64,000 bases of DNA, taken from the NCBI GenBank assembly GCA_963556145.1, contig OY744462.1, forward strand, positions 2,108,001 through 2,172,000, in the 5' to 3' direction. This document shows, piece by piece, positions 1 through 14,345 of this stretch. The notes under the pieces were generated by a model that saw only the letters and a program-made list of their open reading frames with translations, ran no database searches and was not told the DNA's origin. A program made the position numbers and the translations under genes. Positions within the stretch are counted from its first letter, which is position 1. The number at the start of each line of letters is the position of its first letter. Source of the stretch: Hygrocybe punicea (lineage: Eukaryota > Basidiomycota > Agaricomycetes > Agaricales > Hygrophoraceae).

Positions 1-1035
1 TTGCTTCTCGAGTCACAGCTTACAATTACCTTGCTTGGCAAGGTTGCTGAGACTCCAACAACATGAAGAAGGGGCTGTCCAAGCAAGAAGCAGCTGTCCA
101 TGGATCAATACATCATAAATAAAAATTTTATTCATTGATCTACACTACATGGCAAAGCAGAAGAGGTAAGCATTTGGGTAAGTCCAATTTGTCCTACACT
201 GTCCTACGCTGTACTGACACTCTTACCAGTCTCATTTCACATGCTTTAATTATGATTTTGCTCCACAAAACTGCCACTTATATTTTCTCTCTGTGACTGA
301 TCATGAACTGCAAACCAAATGGTAAAAAGTGGTGCAACTAATAGTATGATATATGATATATTACCTACATATAGTATCTTGAGAGACAAAATTCCATATC
401 TAGATTGGTTTGTCGCAAGAAACATACATACATGTGATCTAAACATACCCTATATGGAAGGAAGGGGGGTTCCAAACTGGCCCTTAAAATAAAATATGAG
501 TGTATATCGGAAATTCCTGTTCCACCACCCCCTTGCTTTGAACACTAATGTTTTGATCATAAAACATTCAAATATGAACAGATTTCTTTGAAATTTGGTT
601 TAAGAGGTCTTTAAATATATACGCAACTTTCTGTCTACTCAGATTTTGTTCAAGATAATTTGGCTACCTGTGGCATTTTAGGTTAATTTTTGTGTTCAAA
701 GGAGCCATTGAATACTGTATATTTGATATTTTATAGAACACCAAATCAGGAATAGGCAACGGTAACGGTACTATACTGTATACAGGCAGTTTCCGCATGG
801 TAAATGGGCTTGAAACGAGAAATGGGGAGTTGTTTCAGGCCTCAATGTTTCAACATTGAGACGGTGAACAGCCGGGTGGCGATGATGAGCTCAAGCTTGA
901 CTCGGTTTGTGTGCGGATCAACCGAGCGAGCGAGCCAAGAACAAGTTGCTTCAAACTCCGATCAGAACCTCCAATCATTCCCCACCACGAACCCAACGCT
1001 CATCTTTTCAAACAACTTTACGACCAGTTACAGCA
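1..1035. other. AT-rich intergenic DNA, no gene seen
   Basis: No open frame with recognisable protein content on either strand. Composition is AT-rich with short homopolymer runs. The last ~250 bases before the Rab gene probably hold its promoter and 5' UTR, but no clear TATA box or other element stands out. Confidence 0.5.
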
Positions 1036-2102
<1,067 letters not shown>

Positions 2103-2334
2103 ACGTATAGACTCGGGCAGGATGTTTTTTCTTTTATTTTCTGTCCAGGCGATCTGCCCTCGGTGTCGCCTCCATACTGTTGCCGACTTCCGTTCTTCGC
2201 TTACTGTAGTTCCGTCCATGATATTTTCTTGGTCGTACCAATATAACCTTTGATTTTCATGTCGAGTCGCTGAAGAAGCCCGAGTTCGATCGTACATTTG
2301 TAACAATAGAAGGCAGATAATGTACAAGGAGAAC

Positions 2335-3447
2335 TTAGTCGACTTCCATGCCGCCCCATTCCAGTACTCTATACAGTCTTGGGTCCAGGGCACGATCCAC
2401 ATTTACACCTACCAAATCTCTCCACCACGTAACGTCTTTTGCAGCGGATGCGATGGCGTTGGGCCATGCGGTGTGGGCACAATCTTCGGTGACAGCCTTG
2501 TACAGTAGAAACACGCGTGTCACAACATCTGGTTTTGGATCGATGTTTATTGGAGCTAAGCGCTCGTAGGCAGACTGAGGGAGGAAGCGTAGGGCAATGT
2601 ATTTATGCTTCAGAAGCGACGGGAGCCAGAAGCTGTGGTGACTTGATGCGTGAGCATATGATCCTGTGTGTGCGAGAAACAAGAGGGCGGACCTTATGAA
2701 AGATGTCCTAGCCTCGGTGTGAAGCCCGAGGGCCCGGAGGGTCTTGTCGAGGTAGCCGGTTACTTCTTCGACTGGCAGCACAACCGAGTTTGCATCATGA
2801 AGATCGCAACTCAGCAGGTTGAATTGCGGAAGTTGGTCTAGGATGGGAGAATGCGGCGGAGATAAGGGTGCATCATCATTGAACCTGCCCCCCGCGAAAT
2901 ACGTTATTTAACAATGGACAGGAAGGATGTATACGCGTAGAAGTCGGATTGCCGTCACTCACAGGGCTTCCCAAAACAGATACGATATCTCCAGTGCGGA
3001 GTTGACTTCAATAAGACTGCCATCTTTACGGGTGCGGACGTTCCATTCAACTTGCTCGCCACCAGAGGGCACAAGACGTTTCACGGGAACAACTGGATAG
3101 AGGGCGGAGAACCGCAACTCGGGAACGAGAGACAATGTGACGGAGACATCGATTTCTGAGGGGGAGAGAATATACAAAATGGGTTTCCTCAGGAGTTCTC
3201 TGCGATTGCTACGTTGACAGCTGGGGCGAGGTCGTTGTGTGGCGGGAGGTCGTTGTGTAGCGGGAGGTCGTTGTATAGCGGGAGGTCGTTGCCTCGAGGG
3301 AGGTCGTTCTGATTGAGGGTTCTCAGGATTAGGCGGGTCCGGCTCGGACGAAAGAGTGGTGACGCTTGATTGCACAGACTCGGAGTCCGGCTGAGCATCG
3401 GTGGTGAGTGCAGCGTTGTCCTCGTCGATGGGGTTGGTACTGGTCAT
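2335..3447 (-). CDS. Conserved-looking protein of unknown function (324 aa, 3 exons)
   Basis: I do not recognise a named domain. Exons on the minus strand are 3447-2963, 2884-2693 and 2632-2335 (975 nt including stop). The first intron is GTGAGT...CAG; the second is GTCCGC...CAG. The first ~90 residues are polar with repeated QRPPA-type motifs (about residues 50-75), so probably disordered. The rest looks globular and alpha-helical, with a segment around LPVEEVTGYLDKTLRALG and another reading WLPSLLKHKYIALRFLP. From memory, similar proteins occur widely in agaric genomes without annotated function. It is divergent from the F-box gene on its right. Confidence 0.75.
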
Positions 3448-3750
3448 GGCGAGTTTACATCCGTCGGCTTACTAGAAACTTGACGAGATAACCAGGTCCA
3501 GAACACAGCCCATGATGTTTGTGGCTATGTGGGTTCTTGGGGTTTCGTTTGTTGGTGGTTGGCGGGGACATGTATGAGCAGCGACTCAACACAGTGAACC
3601 ACGCTGAGACGCTGTCTTTTTCCTAGGGTTTTCTTCCGCAACGACTGGTCGAACTCTCGGGGTCCTTGTCTGTGAGTCAGGACAGGGGAAAGCGCCCAGC
3701 TCGCTGTTTCGGTCACCAGTGAGAGTCTACACAACCCCGCAGCAAAGTCA

Positions 3751-5403
3751 ATGGGTCCACTCGACTCGAGCAATTGGCCATCGTTTCTGGACCAACAACG
3801 GACAGAACCTTATGTACCTCCCGTTGACGCTCCGCACGTCTCCAGACCTGGGTTTCTCAGCCTCCCCAACGAGCTGGTTTTTCTAATCCTAAAAGATATC
3901 ACAGAAGAAGGACTGCTGCAACTTGCATTATCGTGTCGACGCCTTCACTTCTGCGCCATCCAGCTTTATCTCTCCCGGCGTGGTTTCGATGACCCGACAT
4001 TTTTGCGTTCAGTAACCCTCTCAACCCAATCCCCGAACGTGTTTCCAGCGCTCCGCATTTCACTCTTCATGACTGCTATCGGAAACCTGCGTTATCAGTT
4101 TAGTCACCATGGCTTTTATTCAGAAATTTGTCAACTTGCACGGTTACTTTCGAAGCTGACGCGCTTGGAACAGTTGACACTTGATTTCACCAACGCCGAC
4201 TACTGGGCCTTCTCGTTTCCGGTGAAGGGGCAGGCAACTCTGTTTTTCAAGGAATGGATCACAAATTTCGAAAACATTTTTGAAGCTGTGTTGGGCAAGT
4301 CGTGCACGGCCGTGAAAGTATGTGGTGGGAGAGTCTACCCAGCAGCCCCTCAATCTTACGGGATTGTGGGCTTTGAAGATCCAGTCTTGTGGCGGGGATG
4401 GAAGCTGCGTGATAGACATTCTCCGAACTCTCGTCTCCTCTCCTTGTTCTACAGTGGATTGGATCCACTTCGAGAGGCACTGGGGCTTCCCACTATCGAC
4501 CATAACGCCCACCAGCCATGCCCCACGCTCAAGCTCTTCCACGTTCACACCCCGATGCTCTTACATCCCGCCCACTCATGTTGGACTATCCACACCATCA
4601 ACATCTCTCCCATCACCGACCTCTCTTTCATGTATCTCGACTTCCCCTCCATCAGATGGGACAAAATTCTCCCAAGTATCACCGTACCCACACTTTCAAA
4701 GCTATCTCTCGCGCATTGCAACATTTCTGGCGTTGCATTATCTAAATTCCTCTCCCGACACCGCCAGGTCATCACCCTTAACCTTGGAGAAGGCTTACCT
4801 ATAGCAGACGACTTCTCCACTTGCAGGAAAGCAGCTTTTCAGCAACTGACGTCGCTCACCGCCCCAATTGACTATATTTCTCGACTTCTATTGAACGACG
4901 ATTCGTTACCTCATCTCCGTTTTTTATCCGTCTGCGCGAGCCTTTCTACACTCCGTCTTCTTTCGGTTCACACAGGCATGTACGGCAGGGATCTATACCC
5001 GCCGTACCATTTCATGTCCCCTCTTCTCACGTCGGTAGCGGCTCGCGACATCCTGTTGTCCCTGACCCTCGTCCTCCCAACAGGACGTGACTATTGGCTG
5101 GACTCGCTCATGGACGAAGGATACATCAGCGTCAACCACATGCTACACGGCATCACACACCTTGTCATCTGTGCCAATCCCGGCGTTCTTTCTTCCAAAA
5201 TGATCGCCCAATTTCCTATTTGGTTGGCCAGCTTTCCGCTGTTGCAACACATCTCGTTCATGGCGACAGCAGAGTCATGGGAGATCGGAACATATACCAT
5301 GGCACTCATTCGGTCGATCCATGCCGAGTGTGCTGGCGTTCAGTCGGTCAATCTCAGCGACGTAGAACATCATATCTCAACTTGGCTTGCAATGCATGTA
5401 TGA
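3751..5403 (+). CDS. F-box-like protein, single exon (550 aa)
   Basis: The N-terminal part contains an F-box-like motif (FLSLPNELVFLILKDI, about residues 33-48, followed by LQLALSCRRLHFCAIQLYLS). The rest is long and leucine-rich, with irregular LRR-like stretches such as LSKLSLAHCNISGVALSKFL. F-box proteins usually recruit substrates to SCF ubiquitin ligases through Skp1. No intron is needed. The ORF opens at an ATG with upstream sequence lacking other in-frame starts. It resembles the F-box gene at 51.8-53.5 kb in overall plan (F-box, then lists of leucine-rich comparisons, then a cysteine-poor tail), a family strongly expanded in mushrooms. The substrate cannot be inferred. Confidence 0.85.
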   Translation: MGPLDSSNWPSFLDQQRTEPYVPPVDAPHVSRPGFLSLPNELVFLILKDITEEGLLQLALSCRRLHFCAIQLYLSRRGFDDPTFLRSVTLSTQSPNVFPALRISLFMTAIGNLRYQFSHHGFYSEICQLARLLSKLTRLEQLTLDFTNADYWAFSFPVKGQATLFFKEWITNFENIFEAVLGKSCTAVKVCGGRVYPAAPQSYGIVGFEDPVLWRGWKLRDRHSPNSRLLSLFYSGLDPLREALGLPTIDHNAHQPCPTLKLFHVHTPMLLHPAHSCWTIHTINISPITDLSFMYLDFPSIRWDKILPSITVPTLSKLSLAHCNISGVALSKFLSRHRQVITLNLGEGLPIADDFSTCRKAAFQQLTSLTAPIDYISRLLLNDDSLPHLRFLSVCASLSTLRLLSVHTGMYGRDLYPPYHFMSPLLTSVAARDILLSLTLVLPTGRDYWLDSLMDEGYISVNHMLHGITHLVICANPGVLSSKMIAQFPIWLASFPLLQHISFMATAESWEIGTYTMALIRSIHAECAGVQSVNLSDVEHHISTWLAMHV

Positions 5404-5613
5404 CACAGTCTCTCTTCGTTCCTTCATGTACTATATTTTTCTGGTGAATTGGATATTGAAGCCCTCAACTTCCGACCCTAGTGCTCTCCATCCCATTGTC
5501 CGTCTGTTTGTTCGCAGTCGCTCTTCTCATATCGATCAGAACTCGCCGTAATATTACTCGAAATTGTACAATTCAAATTAATAATAATATGTAACAGATA
5601 CACGGGACCAATA

Positions 5614-8306
5614 TCATAGGGCAGCAAAGTTGATGTGATATGCGGCTCTCCGGCGTTCCAACTCGTCTTCCCTCTATGAATGGTTCCATCAAAATGGTGA
5701 AGAAATAAACACTGGTCAATTCTCACCTTCTCATTTAAATGTAACACAAGCACAATGATAGCCAACACAGCCGTCCCAATCACAACCGTCAACGTCACCC
5801 AAGGTATCCACTGACCCGGTCGGAGGAACAGTTCTCTCTTCCATGGCGCCTCGTTCTCGGATGGGAGAATGACCAATTTGGAGTTTGGAATGACGCCTTC
5901 CATATTGATGAAATGCTTCTCCGTGTGCTTCGTGGATCCCACAAAGAGGTTCTCGATGTAGTTGTTAGTACGGCCAAGGCCAAAGAACGAATACGGTGTC
6001 AGAAGAGAGTGATATGACGTCTGGGGAAGCTGGCCGACTGTCGAATGGAGTTGGATTAAAAATTGTACAGGACGGAAAGGAGCTTGCGTACCCTGAGCCG
6101 CTGAACGGCGGCCTGACGTGTCAAGGACCGTGTATTTGAATGTGGCGCCCGAATAGCTAACGCCAAAGGGCTTCGCTGTCGTCAGGACCCGCCCTGAGGT
6201 GATTGTCGCGGCGACTTACTTGGTACCGTTGAGTGGAATTTGGAGTCTCGCACCACCCATTACCGCAAGCCCCATTCAGGACTGTACAAGTAATTTGTTT
6301 AGCAGATTTTCAACACGCCTGTGGATGACTCACCGATTGCCTTGAGGAAAAATGCATCATAATAAAAATTGTTTTGCACGAAAAGAATCTTCCCTTGTCC
6401 TCCCTTCCCTGTTCTCTGAACCATGATGTCTAGTGTCCCCTGAACAACACATAGATAAGCATTTTTTTCCTTTGGCGGAACATCGAGAGTTGCGTTCCAA
6501 GAGAAACGGAACAGCTCACATCTTCATCCATGTCAAGAAAAGCGATCCCCCGTGCATCTGTCACATCATCCAATGACTCAGTGCCATCCATAGCCACCTT
6601 CCAGCCCCTCCTTCCCCTCCCGTCTTTGCCACATCCAGCAATCCCCTTGACACATGGAAACGAAAATGCCAACCTTGGTGTTCGATCTGATGATTGTGAG
6701 TTCGGAGCGACGATAGCGAGAATATCCGGAAAGCCATCGAGATTTACATCGCCAAGCTTGAGAGGCACGGGTAGCGGTGGTGTGTAGGTTGTATCAAGTA
6801 CGAGAAGTGAAGGGGATGGCGCGCCGCTTGGAGAGGGGAACAGCGATGACAGGGGCATTTGCACGAGAGCCTACGCCAAAGACAAAATAGTAGCCATGAA
6901 TTATGTAGTTAGAAATTATGAATTTGCTCCTCACATTCATATCGAAGCTAAAGTTCGGATCAGCGGTACATAGCTGCTCTGGTGGACGACAGGACCGAGT
7001 TCTTGGTGTTGCCGAAGACGTACAGAGCGGAAGCTGCTTGTTATACACAATATTGATGACACAGTCAAGTCCTAACCCTGTCCGGCTTGATACAGAGGAA
7101 CAGGTTGGAAATACCAGATCAATGGTACCGTCACGGTCTAAACGACAGACATATCAATCCATAGATGCAAGAAATAATAAAGGGGCAACTAACCCATGTC
7201 AGCAAACGATATGGATTGGACACCAGCCGGTAGTGAACTTTCCTGGCCGAGGGAAAAACCAGCGTCTTTGTCGTTCACCCAAATCTGGAACAATTTTCCA
7301 CCTCTACCATCATCGCACACGAGAAAAACATCTATATACTGATGTCAACGTATTAGATTGAGACGATGCCGTTAGAAAAGAACCTGCAAGGCAATCCCCA
7401 TTGAGATCGACAACAGCATTGCTGTGTGGGTTGGAAGGCGTGCATGGTGTTCCAACAAAATTAGGAGTTTCACTGCAGTACGAAAGTGGACGATTATTTG
7501 AATGGAATGCTCTGGTAAAAGACACGAGATTACCCACAGTTTAAATATCGGCGAATTGGGTTCTGAAGCATTCCACACATTTTGCCAGACCACCAACGGC
7601 GAAATTGCATTGCCTTTGGAAGCGGGAGTAATCCCCAGGAGATCGATTTTCATGTCGCCGTCCGTGTCGAGTGGTATGGGTTGCATAAGTGTCGAAGCAG
7701 GTACCAACAAAGGACTCATGGCTGTATACATTATGTCAACGATCCACACCCAGGAAGCAACCTAGTCCATACCGAATCCTCCATGGGCAGAACCTCCATA
7801 TAGAGCCATATCCAGCTGGGAAGATGTGTGACTCTGGCTCATGACGAGCAAGTCAAGCTTGCCGTCATGCGTGAAATCGCCAGGGACTACATTGAAGACA
7901 CGACGAGGATGTTTGAATGATGTCGCTTTCGTGTATAAGAATTTCTCTTATTTAAAGACGTGACATTGGGAAACGTCGTAAGAAATATCGGCTGGATTTA
8001 CCGTGATTCCAAAGATACACAGAAAGGGTTTGCTGGTCAGATCCTAGCGACAAGATATCTAAACTTGATATACATATTCAGGGTACGCTGCAAGAAATCC
8101 AGAAAAAGTAGCACTCACAATTGATCGCCATCGAAGTCTCCGAAAGCAACGACTCTCCCATCGTCATCAAGCCCCAGGGACCCTGTCCCGATCAGAGAAT
8201 TACCCGAGAATCGCTTTGGAGGAAACGGCCAGAGTGTAGTTGCGGGATGAATTAGGCATGACAGTACGAGAAATGCAAGCACCGTGGTTGTTGGAAGACC
8301 GTGCAT
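5614..8306 (-). CDS. ITFG1/TIP (LINKIN)-like FG-GAP repeat type I membrane protein
   Basis: Homologue of T-cell immunomodulatory protein / ITFG1 (LINKIN), a type I membrane protein with an extracellular FG-GAP beta-propeller; its role in fungi is unclear. It starts at 8306 with a hydrophobic signal peptide (about 25 residues, FLVLSCLIHPATTLWPF). Repeated FG-GAP calcium-like motifs are DGDQFLDIL, THDGKLDLLV, DTDGDMKIDLL, NGDCLADVFL, DRDGTIDLVF and DVNLDGFPDIL. Near the end come RPGQWIPWVTLTVV and a TM segment (GTAVLAIIVLVLHLNEK), then a short cytosolic tail REDELERRRAAYHINFAAL. The last intron is 5674-5726 and the stop is at 5614. The first exon ends at 8119. There are roughly ten short introns, not all placed exactly. 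A decayed piece of the same gene lies at 17.65-18.12 kb. Confidence 0.88.
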
Positions 8307-8357
8307 GACGAGAAAATTATTACATATTTATTTATTTTATTTATTTATGATAACAGA

Positions 8358-9569
8358 CTAAGATCCGAATCGGTACAACCTTTGCAATAAATACACAACT
8401 TTCCTGCCAAACAAATGTGGATCGTAAGTTACTGTCTTCTTTGATAGGGTGACTAGTAGGATCTTTGGAACACGGCGGGCGTGGCCAGTGCTGCCTATTC
8501 TAATCTGTCTTTCCCGCTGGGAGGGGCTGCCTTCGCCCACCTTCAGTATTGCTTTGAAATAAGTGCCCTCAGAAATCATCGAAGGGATCTCCAGAGCAAC
8601 GAGCTGGCAAACGTTACAATAATGCTTTAGAATCTGGGGCAACAGGTATGATGCAACATGGTCGGGTGGGGTGGGGGAATTTTATCTGCCGGGAATTCAA
8701 AATCCACGCTCGGGAGGTTGTGTCCATGGGTTTAAAACTCGAGCACCGTTCATGAGGGTCGACAACGGAGAATCCCCACCAAACAACTCCATCAACGTCA
8801 TCTTGAGTGATCCTGGAGCTGAGCCAAGTCGCTTCTGATGATGACGGTGTTTCTGTCGCATGGGACGCCGCAACCGTTACACTTGGAGTTGAACAACCAC
8901 CGACCGAACTGCCTAAGTTCCCCATTGAATTTTGTTTCCTCTGTCGTCGTGTGGTCTTTCGCGAGTGGTCTTATAACATCTATCGTGGTAGTTTGGCGTG
9001 TGGTGTCAACTATCACGCGAGCGCGGCGCCGTTCGCATGAGGTTTCGGTGGAAGGCCGGCCTTGAAATTTCAATTTCTTGAATTCTACATGTGAAGTAGA
9101 ATTGCCGCCACTATCTTTAAATACAGGCGTTGGATGAGAAATCGAGGTTGTGGAGACTATGGGGAAAAGATTTTGCCGAGCTCATTGAGCGTCGGAGTAG
9201 CCGGCGTAAGAAGCTTCACGGATAACAATATACAAATCTCCTGCAAGAGCTCAATGCCTCGTATGATTAACCAGACAAGACTCAATGACACAGACAGAGG
9301 ATGTCGAAATACATAACTTACTGGTCGTGAGCAGACTTTGCAGAGACCAAGCGGTTTGGGACAACGGTGGCAACACCGCTCAAACAAGAGCTATCTGGGG
9401 CGGAAAGGTTGGCTGCGTCCGAACTGTTTAAATACAAGACATTTGTTGATGTTGTGGGTGGACTTACACTGATGCCGTTCCGCAGTATTGGGGTCCATCC
9501 TTCTAGCGGAGGAAAATCAAGGTACGTGCAATGTCCCAGCAGAGCTGCTAACCCCCGCTCCAATCGCAT
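8358..9569 (-). pseudogene. Possible decayed or intron-rich gene of unknown function
   Basis: Several minus-strand open stretches look protein-like but lie in different frames. They include one from 9569 (with GWTPILRNGISVSPP), one from about 9130 to 8800 (with EFKKLKFQGRPSTE), one with DDVDGVVWWGFSVVDPHE (about 8790) and one with HYCNVCQLVALEIPSMISEG (about 8610). Plausible splice sites do not join them all cleanly, so I favour a degraded gene or one with introns I cannot resolve. The WWGF segment is reminiscent of an unnamed agaric protein family, from memory only. No function is proposed. Confidence 0.3.
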
Positions 9570-9675
9570 CCACGCTGCTCTCGGCCCCTCGGCCTCTGAA
9601 TTTTCCGGCGAGTGATCTGCAATACTTGAGGAAATTTTTATGGTGGCTCTTGTGCAAGAATTATATCACAACTCG

Positions 9676-10369
<694 letters not shown>

Positions 10370-11198
10370 AACGAGAGCTAACCGCTATGTTCCGATCACT
10401 ATCATGATATCATGAGCTGCGTTCCTATGCTTTCGCCAGATCTTCTGTTGTTACTATTTTCTCGTTACGAATCTCGTAAATATTCGGCCGTCACGGTGTC
10501 CACATTTCGCTATCCCAATGGTTTTGCTCTGGGTAGAAGACATGAACGTCAGGTCCGCAAGTGAAAGTATGTGCCAGTGGGATCCAAGGTTGCCAACTAC
10601 TCCAACTGCTAAGCATCTCATGGAGATCGAATATTGAATATGAATTTGACTGCTCGGCAAAAACGAATAATTCGTAATGGTTTGAGCTCCGCCTCAAAGC
10701 ATAGGTGATCGCCGGCGGCGGACCAGCATTTGAGTTGAGTAACGACCGAACGACGACCTCACACAATATCTAGAAGACTACATACAAGGCTTGCTTCATC
10801 CGTGATGTCATCGATGAATCCTGCGTGTCCTCTCGGTTGGAATCCCAACGCGAAACTGTTCAAGTTGGCAACTTGACAGGAGTTATCCAGGCAAATAAGT
10901 GAGCTCCATGGCATGCATTGATAGAATTCACGTCCGGGTCTTGACTGTTTTCATACACACTTTTAGAAGAATATAATCATGCCTTGCAATGCTATAATAT
11001 GCAGCGTTCAGCGCTGTGCAGCGATTACATGTGATACCATGTGATACCGTATTATCAGGTGACGAAGGGCGGGGCAGTGGTTACGACTGATCTGCCAGTG
11101 ACTGACAGAACTATACACTGTAGTCCTCGACAGCGCATTGCCCGGTATCTACCTTTTTCACTGCCCTCAAGGGTACATTGTTGGTACTACTAGCCATC
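10370..11198. other. No confident gene
   Basis: A 91-codon minus-strand frame (10766-10491) has no recognisable motif and is not supported by splice sites linking it to the zinc-finger gene. It could be 5' sequence of that gene or chance. Otherwise nothing is visible. Confidence 0.4.
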
Positions 11199-11779
11199 AT
11201 GCCCTCGTGTCCCGTCCGTTCTCCTCTTTGCTCCTACGAAGATTGCTCGAAGCCCGCGGTCAATCTCGCTGCTCTTGGCAAATACTACCGTTTGGGCAAG
11301 CTTGCCCTAGTTCCACGTGCATCAATCAGCGGCTTTGCAGACTCGAGTTCCGAATCAGAATCGGATTGTCCTCGACACACAGGTCACCTCGAAGACTGGG
11401 ATTCAGACTCTGACACGAGTTCGGCCTCAGACTCAGACTCAGATCAGAACATGAAGATTCAGACGATATTCCTGCTCTTGGCAGATTTTATCGTATTCCG
11501 CGGACACCTGCATCTTCTAAAGATAGCAAACAGGCGTCAAATGCAGCGGCCAGCGACGACAGGATCTGTCACCTCACTAAGAACCTTAATAAAATGCGTC
11601 TTTCGAACGATCCCCCGTCATTTTCGCCACCACGCTGTCCATTGATATCCAAGACTGGTAATTCCCAGATGAGATGTTACGGGTGTAACGGCCGCTGGGT
11701 GGAATACACCGGTTTGGCGTTTGGACATTCTTCTATATGTTCCTTTATTGAACAGGTCTTTGTAGACTGGATCCCATAA
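11199..11779 (+). pseudogene. Ser/Asp-rich unknown ORF split by a frame change
   Basis: From ATG 11199 the frame reads MPSCPVRSPLCSYEDCSKPA, then NLAALGKYYRLGK and an acidic serine-rich tract ending near 11450 (SDSDTSSASDSDSD). The sense content then continues in another frame with EDSDDIPALGRFYRIPRTP and runs to a stop at 11779. The motif ALG(K/R)(Y/F)YR occurs in both halves. No good intron separates them, so a small indel in the SD repeat is likely. The function is unknown; it could be a broken gene or an expressed short protein. Confidence 0.35.
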
Positions 11780-13100
11780 TATCTGCAACCAGAGACCCAA
11801 GCTTGTCTGCGTAAAAAGATGCCGGAACCCCCCTCGAATGATGATAAGCCCGGGCATATTTAAGCCTTGGAAGTATTACGCCGTTGTTCGTCAAATATCC
11901 GCCAATCTTGAAAAGCATATGTTGAATTCCTGTTCACAGATTCAGATGCACTTGATGAAGAAATTCACATAAAAGTCGGCCGTGAAGTGCGCTTCACAGA
12001 GCGGAAGAACTATTGGACGAAGCATTACGTCGGGGACACGAGGCAAGTTTTCCCTATGAAGGACGTCAGAGACATGCATATGAACCACGGAAGTGTACCG
12101 ATGACGGAGCCTTTCCATCAACGCGTATCTTGAAAGTCATCGAGCATATCTGGATCCCGACTTCCCTTACAACCGTCACCCCTTGTGCATGAGAACAGGG
12201 CATGTTGGGTACCGAGTTGTACGTCCTTTCGTTCATTCACGTTTATTTTTTTCGTAACGCCGTTGATACGGTGAAATAGGCACGGTCCAGCACGTGGAAC
12301 TATTTTTGTTTGTGCAGTCAGAGGGAAGCGCGAACTTTGACAAGATTGTCAGCCAGGTAATCAAGAGATGGAGTAGATCCTGCAGGATTTGTTATTGATT
12401 TCCTTCCCACCACTTTTGACCTTCCACTCGGACGATGCAACAAGTCAGCCGGTGCCCCTCTTACGGTCCTTCGGACTTTTAAATCATTTATTAAATTATA
12501 CACCCGTCATGTTTTAGAAGTACTTGTGGGCCGCTTCGTTGGATAATGCGTCTGTACAAAATTATTAGTGACGGTTTATCACCTGAAAATTCAGTTACGG
12601 CGACCTACTAACAACCGGAAACGACCCGAGTACTCGGAGGTAAGCACATGCACCGATGTACACGGAGAACAAGACAAGGTACACAACGCACACCCTCCAA
12701 TCACCGGAATTATGTGGGAGTCTGACTCGTAGCACCCTGAATCACAGCCATGTGGGGATGACGTTCAGGCGTCGTTTAGGTCGGCGGAACCGGGGACCAC
12801 GGCAGCACCGTGCCAGTGCATTTCCTTAAAAATGCACCCACGAACCTCAAGATCTAGGAGAGTGCCGGACTAGTTCTCCGTGACAATATTAATGCTGGCT
12901 TCCGAGTCAGCGGGAAGTTAAAAATACAACGGTCAGGCCTATCAGGTTCCAAGGGAGAAATCCAAAGACGCCGGCGACAAAGTAAGGAATATATCTGGTA
13001 GAACGGACGTCTACTTGATACTTGCTCAGCAGTTCCAATTGGACTGCGGAGTGAATTACTAGTCAGGTAGGGTTTGTTTGTTAACCTTAACCCCAGATCA
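11780..13100. other. Gene-free, weakly degenerate sequence
   Basis: Only short, motif-free open frames occur. Around 11930-12130 the plus strand keeps an open stretch (KVGREVRFTERKNYWTKHYV) ended by TGA, possibly the tail of a relic related to the broken ORF before it. Nothing else is supported. Confidence 0.35.
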
Positions 13101-13479
13101 GTTCTAATGCAAATCAGAGGAAGATGAAATCATTGCAAAGGATTCAATAATTATAACAAAGAGGCCAGCATATAGGTAACAGCTAGAGCTGAAACATGGA
13201 TACAAAACACTCACAAGTCAGAACCACTGTTAGCAATGGTGAATGACACAGGTTTATCACAGGTGAAAATTGGTGACCCATACCCATACCTGTTGATACA
13301 CAGAGGGTCCTTGTGTGGATTGTGAGTGTGGGCAAGGTCTGGGTCTCCAAAACCACTCAAAAGAGTAAACTTGAGGTGAAAGGGGATGTACTCGCAGAAA
13401 ATAAAGAATAAAAGAAATTGACTAAAACAGGAAATTGACCAAATCGGGACTTGAGTCACTTGACCATAATACAAGCATA

Positions 13480-14345
13480 TCACCATGGACACGGGTATGG
13501 AAGTAACAGGATGTTACATGAGGTTGGGATGGTTGTGTGTGGGTTGTGGGTACAATGTGCACCTGCCATGTTGTACCCATGAGCAGGGCCAGCCATCCTC
13601 CTGGTACCTCACAGTTGCAGTGCCAACATCAATTGACATTGCAGTGTGTTCTGCGAGGTGTTGGGTGTGGCTGGCTGTGATCCATGTGGCTATGCAGCCA
13701 TTTGGTGTGGCGCTGGAAAGAGGGCAGGTGTGGGCATGGGTGTGGGCATGGGAATTGGTGCTGGCATGGCATTGGTGACAGGCCGGTGTTGGGATGGGTC
13801 ACGGTGTTGGCAACTGTGGCCATGGCTGTGGCCATTGGTGCTGGCATTGTTCTAGCATTGCCACATTTGTCGTTTAGTAATGTAAAATAAATAAAACTTT
13901 ATGGCAGCAGGAGTGGGTGCACCACTCCCTGCTGCTGCGTTTTTCATCATTGGCATGCCAGTGGTTAGTGAATGGCATGAGCATGGCAACCAGCATGGGT
14001 AACAGGTATGAGTAGCCATGGGTACAGGTACAGGTATAATTCTCCTACCCATGAGCTTTATTTTAAGCCTTGGATCATCCAAATCGGTCAAGTATTGGAT
14101 GATCCGGAGGTCAAAAAATGATGGGTAGACCCGGGTAAGGGTAGTTGCAGGTACAGGTACAGGTACAGGTACAGCACCAATACCCACGGGTTACCGATGC
14201 CATTGGCCATGCATGGTTGTTGTGTTGTTGGGTGTGTGTGTTTGGTATGTCATGGTAGCGGCTTTGGTTAAAGTCAGGGTCATGGTTGTTAAGATACAAG
14301 ATGAACAATGAATAAATGAAGATCTTCACGCTTACCATGTTTTCT
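13480..14345. repeat. GT/TGG-rich low-complexity block with GGTACA microsatellite
   Basis: Long run of TGG, GTG and CCATG words. It includes an imperfect (GGTACA)n microsatellite at about 14144-14175 and a shorter one at about 14023-14038. Open frames across it are compositional artefacts (His/Pro- or Trp/Gly-rich) and are not called as genes. Confidence 0.6.

Noticed and set aside
10491..10766. 91-codon minus-strand ORF as an upstream exon of the zinc-finger gene
   Set aside because: No splice donor or frame continuity towards 10369 could be demonstrated.
14140..14180. GGTACA repeats considered as a CRISPR-like or regulatory array
   Set aside because: Six-base units without spacers; an ordinary microsatellite in a eukaryotic genome.
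13629..14338. His/Pro- and Trp/Gly-rich ORFs on both strands
   Set aside because: They are produced by TGG/GTG low-complexity sequence and microsatellites; no splice sites or conserved motifs.
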